From: Lentzea kentuckyensis
Lineage (GTDB): Bacteria; Actinomycetota; Actinomycetes; Mycobacteriales; Pseudonocardiaceae
Length of the DNA stretch: 64,000 bases
Direction of reading: 5' to 3'
Assembly (NCBI RefSeq): GCF_002150765.1
Contig: NZ_MUYM01000031.1
Location: 1 to 64,000 of the forward strand
The notes under the pieces were generated by a model. The model saw only the letters and a program-made list of their open reading frames with translations. It did no database searches and was not told the origin of the DNA. This document shows, piece after piece, positions 28,921 to 38,179 of this stretch. Every line of letters begins with the position of its first letter. Within the stretch, counting starts at the first letter, position 1. The translations under genes were made by a program, and so were the position numbers.

Positions 28921-31167
28921 TCAGTTCGACTGGGCCCAGGCCACGAGCTGCGCGCGAGTCGAGAGGTCCAAGGCCGCTTTCACGTTGTGCACGTGCGATT
29001 CCACGGTCCGGTGGGAGATCCCGAGCTTGGCGGCGACCTGCGCGTTCGTCATTCCCTGCGCCACCAGCTCGACCACCATCCGCTGCCGGTCGCTGAGCAC
29101 CGGGTCCCCGACGATCTCCTCGTCCAGCGCGGTTTCCAGGGCGTGCCGGACGTCCATCGCCTGACCCGCGGTGAGGGCTCGGTCGAAAGCCGCGCGGGAC
29201 AAGGACTCCCGCGCGAGGTCCAGTGCGGCGTCCATCTTCCGCTGCCACCACGGCTCCGGCGGAACACCCCACGCCGTGCGCATCTGCCGGCACGCGGCCA
29301 GCAGGCGCACACCGAGTTCGTGCCGCCCTGCCAGCATCGCGACCAGGCCACGACCCTCGACCGACTCCGGCACCGCGCGCGGCAGGCTCGCGGACATCCG
29401 CGCGCTCTCGGCGAACCGCGTGCCGGCCGTCGTCAGGTCCCCGCGCTCCAACGCGATGCAGCCCGACGTGTGCACAGCAGCCGCCACGACGTCCGGCCGC
29501 GCATGCGCTCTCAGCACCGGCAACGCGCCTTCGACCAGGACGCTCGCCCCGTCCACGTCGCCCTGGGCGAGCAGCAGCCAGCCGAGGTTCTGACTCGACA
29601 CCGCGACACTCACGTCGTTGCCGTTGCGTACGCCGTGCTGGATCGATTGGCGCAACGCCCATGTCGTGTTCGGCGCGTCTCCCGCACCGTCGTAAGCGCC
29701 CGCCAGCGTGCGGAACATCCGGCACATGATCAGGTCCTGCCCGCTGGCCTCCGCGGTGTCGACCGCCTCGATGGCGTACTTCACGGCTTCGTCGTGGCGT
29801 TCCTCGTGGCTTGCCAGCAGAGACGCGTACTCCAGCGCGAGGATCCGGTAGCGGGTGTCGGCGGGTGACCGGTGCAGCACCTGCATCAGCACCGCGCCCG
29901 CCTGGGTGTAGTAACCGCGGTCGAAGCACACCCGCAGCAACATCGTGGCGAGCATCAGCCGTCGTTCGTCCTGCGGTGCGACCAGATGGGCGAACGCGTG
30001 CGCCACGTTGTCGTACTCCTGGTGCAGCGCCTTCAACTGCTCCGGCGCCAGGATCGACGACGCGACGCCGGGTTCGCCCTTCTCGCACAGCCAGGCGATG
30101 ATCCGTTCGGCGGTGACCTCGTACTCGCCCTGCTCCCTCAGCCGTTCCTCCGCGTAGAGCCGGACCGATTCGAGCATCCGGAAGCGGCCGTCGTTCTCCC
30201 GCGCCACCAACGACTTCGCCTGCAACGCCGTGAGCAGGCCGATCACCGGAGCGCCGTGCACGACCTGGGCGATCTCCAGCCCGAACCCGCCGGGCAGCGG
30301 CGCGAGCCGGCGGAACAACTCCTTCTCCGGCGTGGTCAGCAGGTCGTGACTCCACGCGATGGCCGCGCGCAGACTCTGGTGGCGCGCCTGCTCGCCGGCG
30401 TCGCTGAGCAGGTCGAGCCGGTGGTCGAGGCGGCTCGTGAGCTCGCCCAGCGGCACCGACCGGGAGAGCTTCGCGGCCAGTTCCACGGCGAGCGGCACAC
30501 CGTCCAGCCGGGCGCAGATGGCGGCGACCAAGTCCTGGTCACCTGTCGTGCCAGCGCGTTCCGCGAAGAGCCGGACGGCGTCCTCGTCCATGCCGTGCAA
30601 CGGGTACACGGCCTCACCGATGGCCCTCAGGGCTTCCCGGCTCGTGGCGAGGACCTGCACGTTCGGGCAGCGCGACAAGAGCGCGTCAACGATGTCACAG
30701 CACTCTTCGACGAGATGCTCGCAGTTGTCGACGAGCAGCAGGGTTCTTCGGTTCGCGAGTTCGTGCAGCAACGTGGTCCTGAGCGCGACCCCCGCGTGCT
30801 GGTACACCCCAACGGCTTCCGCGAACGCCTGCACGACCTGGCCTGGCCGGCTCAGCTTGCCGAGCTCGACCGTCCGCACCTCGGTCCGCTTGGCGCGCTT
30901 CGCGAGCTCGACCGCCAGCCGCGTCTTCCCGACCCCGGCCGCGCCGACGAGGGTGAGCATCCTGTGCTTGCGCAGCAACGGAAGCAGCTCGGCCAGCTGG
31001 CTTTCCCTGCCGACGAACACGTCGCCGTACCCGGGTACCTCCGCGACCACAGTGGACGTACCCGCGGAGCGTTGACGATAGGCACGCTGACGGCACGCGT
31101 TCGAGCAATACCGCGCCCGCGACGGCAGGGGCGCGAAATCGCTGCCGCAGCTCGCGCAGGTGCCCAT
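28921..31167 (-). CDS. Large ATP-binding LuxR family regulator with N-terminal cysteine cluster
   Basis: 748 aa. The N-terminus MGTCASCGSDF...RYCSNACRQRAYRQR has a CxxC-x(n)-CxxxC arrangement that looks like a zinc finger. Next come an AAA/NB-ARC-type ATPase (Walker A VGAAGVGKTRLA, LLLVDNCEH as Walker B), a helical TPR-like sensor region (about 340-660) and a C-terminal LuxR helix-turn-helix (LSDRQRMVVELVAQGMTNAQVAAKLGISHRTVESHV, one region near 685-720). Regulators of this build are usually cluster-situated activators. Targets could be the adjacent hypothetical gene and exporter. The ligand is unknown. Confidence 0.9.
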   Translation of the reverse strand: MGTCASCGSDFAPLPSRARYCSNACRQRAYRQRSAGTSTVVAEVPGYGDVFVGRESQLAELLPLLRKHRMLTLVGAAGVGKTRLAVELAKRAKRTEVRTVELGKLSRPGQVVQAFAEAVGVYQHAGVALRTTLLHELANRRTLLLVDNCEHLVEECCDIVDALLSRCPNVQVLATSREALRAIGEAVYPLHGMDEDAVRLFAERAGTTGDQDLVAAICARLDGVPLAVELAAKLSRSVPLGELTSRLDHRLDLLSDAGEQARHQSLRAAIAWSHDLLTTPEKELFRRLAPLPGGFGLEIAQVVHGAPVIGLLTALQAKSLVARENDGRFRMLESVRLYAEERLREQGEYEVTAERIIAWLCEKGEPGVASSILAPEQLKALHQEYDNVAHAFAHLVAPQDERRLMLATMLLRVCFDRGYYTQAGAVLMQVLHRSPADTRYRILALEYASLLASHEERHDEAVKYAIEAVDTAEASGQDLIMCRMFRTLAGAYDGAGDAPNTTWALRQSIQHGVRNGNDVSVAVSSQNLGWLLLAQGDVDGASVLVEGALPVLRAHARPDVVAAAVHTSGCIALERGDLTTAGTRFAESARMSASLPRAVPESVEGRGLVAMLAGRHELGVRLLAACRQMRTAWGVPPEPWWQRKMDAALDLARESLSRAAFDRALTAGQAMDVRHALETALDEEIVGDPVLSDRQRMVVELVAQGMTNAQVAAKLGISHRTVESHVHNVKAALDLSTRAQLVAWAQSN

Positions 31168-31195
31168 CCCACGAGCCTACGACCGTTTTGGCGTC

Positions 31196-33403
31196 TCAAT
31201 TGGAAAGTGTGTGAAGGTCGACCTCGATCGTGGTCCCCGACCGCAGTTCGGCGAGCTCGATCCGATCCTTCGCCTTCCCCAGCCACCCACTCCGAACCCG
31301 CTCCACCACCTGCGTTTTCGTGGTGTCGGCGGCCTCAGCTTTGATCACGATGTCCTTGCCGTTCTCCAGATGGATCACAGCCCTTGCGTACCTGGGCGCG
31401 TGTGACACGAATTCACCGGTTCCCGGCACCGCGGGGTACATCCCGAGCGCGCTGAACACGTACCAGGCCGACATCGTGCCGAGGTCGTCGTTGCCCGTGA
31501 CGCCCGCCGGTCCGTTGACGAACAACGTCTGCGCGGCCCTGACGACCACCGACGTCTTCTCCGGCTTGCCGATGAGCGCGTACATCCACGGCGCATGCAG
31601 GTCCGGCTCGTTGTTCGGGTTGTACCTGAACTGGTTGTAGTAGTCGTAGGGCCCAACAACCCATTTCTCGCGAACGGTCCGCGCCGGATCCGTGAGCAAA
31701 TCTGCGTAGGCGAAGAAGTCGTCGAGCCGCGCCTCGGCCGCCGCCTTGCCACCGAGCGCCGTGATCAGGCCGGGCACGTCGTGCTGGGCGAGCCACTGGT
31801 ACTGCCAGGCCGTGCCCTCGTGAAACCCCTCCGGCCCCTGCGGGGTGAACGGGGTGAGCCACGCCCCGTTGTCGAGTTTCGGTCGCGGGAAGCCGGTGAA
31901 GCCGCGGTCGGTGACGCTGTGGTCCCACAGGTTGCGGTGGTTGAGCCCGCGCTTCCTGAGTCGCTCCGCGTCTTCCTTGTGACCGAGCGCCTCGGCCATG
32001 ATCGCGAGCGTGGCGTCGGCCAGCGCGTACTCGAGGGTCGCGGACGCGCCGTGGTGCGGGTCGGTGTCCTGGCCCTTCTTCGGGAAGCGCTTGTCGTACT
32101 GGACGAAGCCGTTCCTGAGGTAGTTCGGATTGCCGGACCGGCCCTGGAACCTGGAGCTTCCGGGCGGGATGCCGTCCACGTTCTGAAGCAGGGCTTGGTA
32201 CGCCTGTTCTTCCCGGTCCTTGAGGTGACCGAACCGCCACAGGTCCACCAGGAACGGCGTGACCGGGTCGCCGGTCATGCAGTTCGTCTCCTGGTTGGCG
32301 TACGCCCAGCGCGGAAGCCAGCCGCCCTGTTCGTGGATGGCGAGGACGCTCCTGGCGATGTCCTTGCTTCGTTGCGTGCGGATCAGCGCGAGGAGCTGGT
32401 TGTGGGCACGGTAGGTGTCCCACAGCGAGTAGTACTCGTAGTAGGTCCAGCCGTCTGCCGTGTGGATCTGGTTGTCGAAGCCGCGGTACCGGCCGTCGGC
32501 GTCGCTGCCGGTCAACGGCTGCAGCAGCACGTGGTACAGCGCGGTGTAGAAGACCGCGCGTTCGTCCCAGTCCTCCGTCTCGATCTCGATGCAGCACAGC
32601 TCTTTCCGCCACGCGTCCTGCGCGTCGTTGCGGATCTCGTCGAAGGTCTTGCCGGTGGTTTCGGTTGTCAGGTTGCCGGTTGCGCCTTGTTCGTCCACTT
32701 GGGACAGAGACGTGTACGCGGTGACCGGACCCGGTTCGAACGTGACCCAGGCCCCCCGAAGCCCGGCGCCGCCGACTGATTCGCGTTGCCCCGGCCTGGG
32801 TCCGCCCGGCGTCCAGGTGCCGAACTCCCGGAACGGACGGTCGAACCTGGTGGTGAAGTAGGTGGTGTACGGCCGGCCGCCGCAGAACGCCTGTGTCTCC
32901 ACGGTTCCGGTGATCGTGCGGTCGTCGAGGACTCGGATGCCGCTGGCCGAGACCGGTTCCTTGTCGTTGGCCTGGCCCACGTTGATCAGGAGTGTGCCGT
33001 TGACGCCTGCAGGGAACGTGTACCGCTCGACACCCGTTCTGGTGGTCGCGGTGCATTCGACGGTGATGTCGCGGTCCAGCTTGACCTTGTAGTAGCCGGG
33101 TTTGCCGATCTCGCCGTCGTGGGAGTAGCGGGTGGCGTAGCGCTTGTGGTCGAAGCTGCCCGGGAGTCGCGTGACCGGGAGGATCGGGACCAGACCGCCC
33201 TGTTCCCAGCAGCCGGCGCCGGACAGGAAGAAGTGCCCGAAGCCCCTGATCTGCTGGTCGTCGTAGCGGTAGCCGGCGTAGTGGGAGCCGATCGGGCTGG
33301 AGTGCGTCTTGCCGAAGGGCATGGACGCGCCGGGGAACGTGTTGCCCTCGTCCTTCGTACCGATGAACGTGTTGACCGACTCGATGGGGTCCAGTGCGTC
33401 CAC
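31196..33403 (-). CDS. GH92 family alpha-mannosidase
   Basis: 735 aa. It shows GH92 marks: VNTFIGTKDEGNTFPGASMPFG at the N-terminus, YYEYYSLWDTYRAHNQLLALI, FHEGTAWQYQWLAQHD and GNDDLGTMSAWYVFSALGMYP, the last containing the acidic pair of the calcium-dependent inverting active site. No signal peptide is seen, so it may act in the cytoplasm on imported manno-oligosaccharides, or leave by another route. Many actinobacterial homologues are secreted and longer. It lies before a lacI-manA-ABC locus, supporting mannoside catabolism. Confidence 0.9.
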   Translation of the reverse strand: MDALDPIESVNTFIGTKDEGNTFPGASMPFGKTHSSPIGSHYAGYRYDDQQIRGFGHFFLSGAGCWEQGGLVPILPVTRLPGSFDHKRYATRYSHDGEIGKPGYYKVKLDRDITVECTATTRTGVERYTFPAGVNGTLLINVGQANDKEPVSASGIRVLDDRTITGTVETQAFCGGRPYTTYFTTRFDRPFREFGTWTPGGPRPGQRESVGGAGLRGAWVTFEPGPVTAYTSLSQVDEQGATGNLTTETTGKTFDEIRNDAQDAWRKELCCIEIETEDWDERAVFYTALYHVLLQPLTGSDADGRYRGFDNQIHTADGWTYYEYYSLWDTYRAHNQLLALIRTQRSKDIARSVLAIHEQGGWLPRWAYANQETNCMTGDPVTPFLVDLWRFGHLKDREEQAYQALLQNVDGIPPGSSRFQGRSGNPNYLRNGFVQYDKRFPKKGQDTDPHHGASATLEYALADATLAIMAEALGHKEDAERLRKRGLNHRNLWDHSVTDRGFTGFPRPKLDNGAWLTPFTPQGPEGFHEGTAWQYQWLAQHDVPGLITALGGKAAAEARLDDFFAYADLLTDPARTVREKWVVGPYDYYNQFRYNPNNEPDLHAPWMYALIGKPEKTSVVVRAAQTLFVNGPAGVTGNDDLGTMSAWYVFSALGMYPAVPGTGEFVSHAPRYARAVIHLENGKDIVIKAEAADTTKTQVVERVRSGWLGKAKDRIELAELRSGTTIEVDLHTLSN

Positions 33404-33473
33404 GCCTCCACCCTAGTTGGGAAGCCGGAGTGGTGGAGGGTTCAGACGGGTGGCCGGTGAGCATCAGAGGAAG

Positions 33474-33791
33474 ATGACTGGCGTGAGTGACACCCCTGAG
33501 AACGCGTGGAGGCCGCGGCGCGAGCGCCTCGACGGCCTCATCGACAGTGCGCGTGCTCAAGTCGCCACCGAAGGACTGCAGCTCCTCGTGGACGTCGATC
33601 CCGTGGAGGAACCGAGCCCCGCCGCAGTCTGGCACTGGCACTTGACCTGCACCGCCGGCAACGTTGAGATCGACGTGATTGCATCGCAGGACCCGGCGAG
33701 GTTCTCGATCGAGGACGGCAGCGGTCGGTTCGAGATCGAGGCCGACTCGGCCACGTTCCCCGAAGTGCTGGCGCGGCGGCTTCTGCGGTAG
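33474..33791 (+). CDS. Small hypothetical protein
   Basis: 105 aa from ATG 33474 with AGAGGAAG just upstream. Soluble; a short N-terminal helix, then beta-strand-like stretches (LQLLVDVDPVEEPSPAAVWHWHLTC, NVEIDVIASQDPARFSIED). No family recognised. It lies divergent from the GH92 gene. Confidence 0.6.
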   Translation: MTGVSDTPENAWRPRRERLDGLIDSARAQVATEGLQLLVDVDPVEEPSPAAVWHWHLTCTAGNVEIDVIASQDPARFSIEDGSGRFEIEADSATFPEVLARRLLR

Positions 33792-33865
33792 CTCGCGATC
33801 CCGGCGAACACGCTCGCGTCGATCCTGCGCCGGGTTCGCCCCGGCACGGTGATCGCGCTGTCGCC

Positions 33866-34141
33866 GTGGCCTGCACGCGGGACTCAGCGATGCTGGCTCT
33901 CGCAGAGCCCCGAACCATCCACCTTGCCGACGGCGCCGGGGAGTCGGGCCCGCTGACGTTTGTCGACGCTCCTGAACTGGTGGCTGCACTGGCCGCACTG
34001 CTGCCGAGATCTCGGGTGCTCACCCTGCCCGAGCTGAACGGCCCGTTCGACGCCGCGACTTGGTCCCACATCTCGTCGAACGACATCACCTACTGGCGGT
34101 CGAGCACCCTCGGCGAAGCGCTCTTCAACTACTGGGACTGA
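33866..34141 (+). CDS. Possible small hypothetical protein or gene remnant
   Basis: 91 codons from GTG 33866, preceded by no ribosome binding site. The sequence RTIHLADGAGESGPLTFVDAPELVAALAALLP...SSNDITYWRSSTLGEALFNYWD is protein-like. The 75 nt before it also read plausibly in another frame (ANTLASILRRVRPGTVIAL), so a frameshifted older gene covering 33792-34141 is an alternative. Third-position GC is weaker than in neighbours. Low confidence as an intact gene. Confidence 0.4.
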   Translation: MACTRDSAMLALAEPRTIHLADGAGESGPLTFVDAPELVAALAALLPRSRVLTLPELNGPFDAATWSHISSNDITYWRSSTLGEALFNYWD

Positions 34142-34294
34142 CGAGCCTCCGTCACCGAATCCACCTGGCGAAGATCAAGACCACCCGGCGTCACCTGTCC
34201 TGTTCCGGATTAGGCAAGTGCGGAAACGAAGCGACCCTTGACCGGTTCCGGAACGGTTGACAAGGCCGTAAAGGCGGGGTGAGATACGGCCACT

Positions 34295-35338
34295 ATGACA
34301 ACGTTGTCCCCCAGCGGACCGATCGCCGGTCAGCGCAAGGTACGTCGCGCGACGATGAACGACGTCGCGCGGCTTGCGGGCGTGAGCATCAAGACCGTCT
34401 CGCGCGTGGTCAACGACGAACCGGGCGTGCACCCGTCCACCGCCGAACGCGTGTTGGCAGCCATCGACCAACTCGGGTTCCGGCGGAACCTGAGTGCCCG
34501 CAACCTGCGCCGCGGCTCGTCCACCGGCACGATCGGGCTGGTGCTGGAGGACGTCGGCAACCCGTTCTACTCCGGCGTGACCCGCGCTGTCGAGGAAATC
34601 GCGCGACTGCGGGGCAGACAGGTGATCTCGGGGTCGTCGGACGAGGATCCCGGCCGGGAACGCGAGCTGGCGCTGGAGTTCTGCAGCCGCCGGGTCGACG
34701 GGTTGCTGATCGTTCCGGCGGGGCTGCAGCACAGCTATCTGGTGCCGGAGATGCGCGCGGGCACGCCCGTGGTGTTCCTGGACCGGCCCGCGGGCGACGT
34801 CGTGGCGGACACCGTGCTGGTGGACAACATCGGTGGCACGGTCGAGGCCGTCACCCATCTGGCCGCACACGGACATCGCCGCATCGCGTTCCTCGGGGAC
34901 GCGCCGGACATCTTCACCGCCAACGAACGCCTGCGTGGTTATCGCGAGGGCTGTGTGCGTGCGGGCATCGGGTACCACGAGGAGCTCGTGGCGATGGGGC
35001 CGCACGACGAGAGCAGCGTGGCGACCACGTTGCAACGGCTGCAGAACCTGCGCGAGCCCGCGACGGCGATCGTGGCCGGCAACAACCGCATCACCGTGCA
35101 CATCCTGCGCTCGCTCGCAGGCACCACCGAACGCCCTGCCCTGGTGGGCTTCGACGACTTCGAGCTCGCCGACCTGTTGTCGCCGCCGGTGACCGTGATC
35201 GCGCACGACGCGAGCGCGCTCGGCAAGGCGGCCACGGATTTGTTGTTCGCCCGCTTGGACGGCGACAACTCACCACCGCGCCGCGTCGTGCTGCCGGTGC
35301 GCTTGGTGCCACGAGGATCCGGGGAGGTCCACGCGTGA
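34295..35338 (+). CDS. LacI family transcriptional regulator
   Basis: 347 aa. The HTH is ATMNDVARLAGVSIKTVSRVVN (residues about 20-41), followed by a periplasmic-binding-protein-like sensor domain (LVLEDVGNPFYSGVTRAVEEIA, ALVGFDDFELADLLSPPVTVI). First gene of a five-gene sugar operon and its probable repressor. A perfect GACAACGTTGTC palindrome overlaps its own start codon, fitting autoregulation. Upstream spacer 34142-34294 holds the promoter but no clear boxes. The effector is presumably mannose or a mannose phosphate, judging from the neighbours. Confidence 0.92.
   Translation: MTTLSPSGPIAGQRKVRRATMNDVARLAGVSIKTVSRVVNDEPGVHPSTAERVLAAIDQLGFRRNLSARNLRRGSSTGTIGLVLEDVGNPFYSGVTRAVEEIARLRGRQVISGSSDEDPGRERELALEFCSRRVDGLLIVPAGLQHSYLVPEMRAGTPVVFLDRPAGDVVADTVLVDNIGGTVEAVTHLAAHGHRRIAFLGDAPDIFTANERLRGYREGCVRAGIGYHEELVAMGPHDESSVATTLQRLQNLREPATAIVAGNNRITVHILRSLAGTTERPALVGFDDFELADLLSPPVTVIAHDASALGKAATDLLFARLDGDNSPPRRVVLPVRLVPRGSGEVHA
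34297..34308. promoter_or_regulatory. LacI-type operator overlapping the lacI start codon
   Basis: Perfect 12-bp palindrome GACAACGTTGTC with the central CG typical of LacI-family operators. It begins at the G of the start codon and covers codons 2-5. An identical copy lies at 37141-37152 in the same operon; a copy with one mismatch is at 35508-35519 inside manA. Confidence 0.7.
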
Positions 35339-36366
35339 GTTCTGGTGTGCTCCACCAGCCTGTCAACTTGCCCGCCAACCAGCCGAAGCAGTTCTACCGC
35401 GGTGGTGAGGCGATCGCCGCACTGCGCGGTGGCACCAGCGGCGACTTCGGCCCCGAGGACTGGGTGGCGTCCACGACAACGCTGTACGGACGCAGCGACG
35501 CCGGGTTGACAACGTTGCCGAACGGCGTGCTGCTGCGCGACGCCGTGGAGGCGGACCCGACCGGATGGCTCGGCCCGGAGCACGCGGCGAAGTTCGGCGC
35601 GGACACCGCGTTGCTGGTGAAGCTGCTCGACGCCGGCCAGCGCCTGCCCGTGCACTGCCATCCGTCGAACGCCTTCGCGTCCTCACACCTGAACTGCCGC
35701 CACGGCAAGACGGAGGCGTGGATCGTCGTCGGCACTACCGGCGCGAACCCGACCGTCTACATCGGATTCCGCGACGACGTGCCGGCGGAGACGGTCGCGG
35801 ACTGGGTCGCCACGCAGAACACCAAGGCGATGCTGGACGCGCTGAACCCGGTGTGCGTGCGGCCCGGCGACACGGTCTTCGTGCCCGCCGGGGTGCCGCA
35901 CGCGATCGGCGAGGGCGTGTTCATCGTCGAACTGCAGCAGCCCACGGACTTCTCGGTGACGCTGGAGTGGCAGGGTTTCCTCGCCAACGGCGACATCGGT
36001 CACCTCGGCCTCGGCTACGACGTCGCACTGGAGTGCGTCGACCGGCACGGCTGGGGCGGCCGGCTCGACAGGCTGGTGCACCAGACGTCCGAGAAGTGGG
36101 CGCCGTCGGTCGACCTGCTCGGCCCCGACGCGAACCCGTTCTTCCAGGCCGACCGCCTGCACGTGGAGGGTTCCTTCGCACTGGAGCCGTCGTTCGCCGT
36201 GCTGGTGGTGCTGGAGGGTGCCGGCCAGCTCGGTGAGCTGGAGGTGCACCAGGGCAGCACCGTCGTCGTGCCGCACGCGGCCGGCGAGATCGGGCTGACC
36301 GGTGACCTGGTGGCGATCCGCTGCCGACCGCCCGTACTGTCCACAGTGGAGGATGTGTCGCCATGA
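35335..36366 (+). CDS. manA: Mannose-6-phosphate isomerase, class I
   Basis: 343 aa, slightly shorter than the usual 390-420. It interconverts mannose-6-phosphate and fructose-6-phosphate. Zinc-site motifs: HCHPSNAF with the following KTEAWIVV, and VFVPAGVPHAIGEGVFIVELQQPTDFS, a class I signature. It starts at GTG 35335 overlapping the lacI stop (GTGA) and ends overlapping the ABC ATPase start (ATGA). It links the transporter to glycolysis. Confidence 0.9.
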   Translation: MSSGVLHQPVNLPANQPKQFYRGGEAIAALRGGTSGDFGPEDWVASTTTLYGRSDAGLTTLPNGVLLRDAVEADPTGWLGPEHAAKFGADTALLVKLLDAGQRLPVHCHPSNAFASSHLNCRHGKTEAWIVVGTTGANPTVYIGFRDDVPAETVADWVATQNTKAMLDALNPVCVRPGDTVFVPAGVPHAIGEGVFIVELQQPTDFSVTLEWQGFLANGDIGHLGLGYDVALECVDRHGWGGRLDRLVHQTSEKWAPSVDLLGPDANPFFQADRLHVEGSFALEPSFAVLVVLEGAGQLGELEVHQGSTVVVPHAAGEIGLTGDLVAIRCRPPVLSTVEDVSP

Positions 36367-37127
36367 GCGAGCCGTTGCTGGAGGCTCGTGATCTCACGAA
36401 GAACTACGGCACCGTGGAAGCTCTCCGCGGTGCCTCGTTCACCGCCTATCCCGGCGAGGTCGTGTCGCTCATCGGCGACAACGGCGCGGGCAAGTCCACC
36501 CTGGTGAAGTGCCTGTCCGGGGTGGAGCAGCCGACCAGCGGCACCCTGCTGTTCGACGGCAAGCCGCTCGTTCTCGACTCCCCCAACGACGCCCGCGACC
36601 GGGGCATCGAGACGGTGTTCCAGGACCTCGCGGTCGCACCGGACCTCGATCCGGCCGCGAACATGTTCCTGGGCCGGGAGATCCTCAAGCCCGGCGTCCT
36701 CGGGTTCCTCGGGGTGCTCGACAAGAAGGCCATGCGCAGGCAGGCGGCCGAGCACTTCAGCCGGTTCGGCGCGACGCTGCAGAGCATCGACGTGCCGATC
36801 GCGGCGCTGTCCGGTGGACAACGTCAGTCCGTCGCGGTCGCACGGTCGGTGGCGTGGGCGTCGAAGCTCGTGTTCATGGACGAGCCGACCGCCGCACTCG
36901 GTGTGGTGCAACGGGAACGCGTGCTGGACGTGATCAAGCGCGTGCGCGACGAGGGCATCGCGGTGGTGCTGATCTCGCACAACATGCCCGAGGTGCTGTC
37001 GGTTTCCGACCGCGTCGAGGTGCTGCGCCTCGGCCGTCGCGTGGCCCGTTTCAAAGCCGCGGACACCACCGTGGAGGAGCTGGTCGGCGCGATGACCGGC
37101 GCGCTATCGCAGGAGGACGCGGCGTGA
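36363..37127 (+). CDS. Sugar ABC transporter ATP-binding protein, single-domain (FrcA-like)
   Basis: 254 aa. Walker A GDNGAGKST, signature LSGGQRQ, Walker B LVFMDEPTAALG and ISHNM. Ribose-type transporters normally carry a fused double ATPase (RbsA); this single-domain form is like FrcA of the fructose/mannose/ribose system, which would work as a homodimer. Coupled to manA (ATGA) and to the permease (TGATG). Confidence 0.92.
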   Translation: MSEPLLEARDLTKNYGTVEALRGASFTAYPGEVVSLIGDNGAGKSTLVKCLSGVEQPTSGTLLFDGKPLVLDSPNDARDRGIETVFQDLAVAPDLDPAANMFLGREILKPGVLGFLGVLDKKAMRRQAAEHFSRFGATLQSIDVPIAALSGGQRQSVAVARSVAWASKLVFMDEPTAALGVVQRERVLDVIKRVRDEGIAVVLISHNMPEVLSVSDRVEVLRLGRRVARFKAADTTVEELVGAMTGALSQEDAA

Positions 37128-38161
37128 TGACCGACGAGAAGACAACGTTGTCATCCTCGACGGACGAGCGGCGCACCCCGTTGCTCAAGCAGCTAACCGG
37201 CGCCAACACGCTGTGGATCGGCCTGGTCCTGCTGGTCCTGGTCGCGGTGTTCGGCGCGATCCGCCCGGACGCGATCTTCCAGGTGACCACGCTGCAGTTC
37301 CTGCTCGCGGAAACCGCCGTGCTGCTGGTGCTCTCGGTCGGCATGACGTTCGTGATCATCACGTCCGGCATCGACCTGTCCGTCGGCTCGGTGCTGGTGT
37401 TCGCCAGCGTTTCCTCCGCGATGGCGATGAACGCGGTGTCCGGCGGGGACGCGACGAACGCCGGCTGGGGCGTGATCGCGTTCGGCCTGCTGGTCGCCGT
37501 GGTCAGCGGCGCGGTGTGGGGTCTGCTCAACGGCCTGTTGATCTCCCGCGCGAAGATCCCGCCGCTGATCGTGACCCTGGGCTCGTTCGGCGCGGCGCAG
37601 GGCGCGGCCCTGTTGCTGAACAACGGTTCCAACGTGTCCGGCATCCCGGACCGGCTGAACCGCACCTTCGGCTCCGGCACGTGGTTCGGCATCCCGAACA
37701 TCGTGATCGTGGCCGCGATCGTCACCGCTCTCGGCGCGCTTCTCCTTTCCACGACCCGTTTCGGGCGCTACACCTACGCGGTCGGCTCGAACGAGGAGGC
37801 GGCCAGGCGCGTCGGCATCTCGGTGCGCGGCCATCTCACGAAGGTGTACCTGCTCGCGGGCGTCCTGGCGGGCCTCGCGGGCTTCATGGGCAACGCGTTC
37901 TTCCGGGTCGCGGTCGTCACCGGCCACGAGACGGACAACCTGAACGCGATCGCCGCCGTCGTCCTGGGTGGTACCAGCATCTTCGGCGGCCTGGGTTCGG
38001 TGCTGGGCACGGTCTTCGGCGTGTTCATCCCGGCGGTGTTGGAGAAGGGCCTCGTGATCATCGGGGTCGAGGAGTTCTGGCAGCCGATCGCCGTCGCGAT
38101 CGTGCTGGTCGCCGCCGTGTGGCTGGACCAGACACGGCGACGGGCGCGCAACCAACGTTGA
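37127..38161 (+). CDS. Sugar ABC transporter permease (RbsC/FrcC family)
   Basis: 344 aa with about nine hydrophobic segments. Family motifs: GMTFVIITSGIDLSVGSVLVFAS, GLLNGLLISRAKIPPLIVTLGS and AVVLGGTSIFGGLGSVLGT. It starts at ATG 37127 with GGAGG 10-15 nt upstream inside the ATPase gene. Codons 6-9 contain a perfect LacI-type palindrome. It imports a hexose or pentose; mannose is suggested by manA and the GH92 gene. Confidence 0.93.
   Translation: MTDEKTTLSSSTDERRTPLLKQLTGANTLWIGLVLLVLVAVFGAIRPDAIFQVTTLQFLLAETAVLLVLSVGMTFVIITSGIDLSVGSVLVFASVSSAMAMNAVSGGDATNAGWGVIAFGLLVAVVSGAVWGLLNGLLISRAKIPPLIVTLGSFGAAQGAALLLNNGSNVSGIPDRLNRTFGSGTWFGIPNIVIVAAIVTALGALLLSTTRFGRYTYAVGSNEEAARRVGISVRGHLTKVYLLAGVLAGLAGFMGNAFFRVAVVTGHETDNLNAIAAVVLGGTSIFGGLGSVLGTVFGVFIPAVLEKGLVIIGVEEFWQPIAVAIVLVAAVWLDQTRRRARNQR
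37141..37152. promoter_or_regulatory. Second LacI-type operator, inside the permease gene
   Basis: Perfect GACAACGTTGTC, identical to the site at 34297 and 2844 nt downstream of it, again just after a start codon. Two well-separated sites could allow DNA looping by the LacI tetramer or act as a transcription roadblock. Confidence 0.6.
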
Positions 38162-38179
38162 GGGAAGGATGCTGGACCA

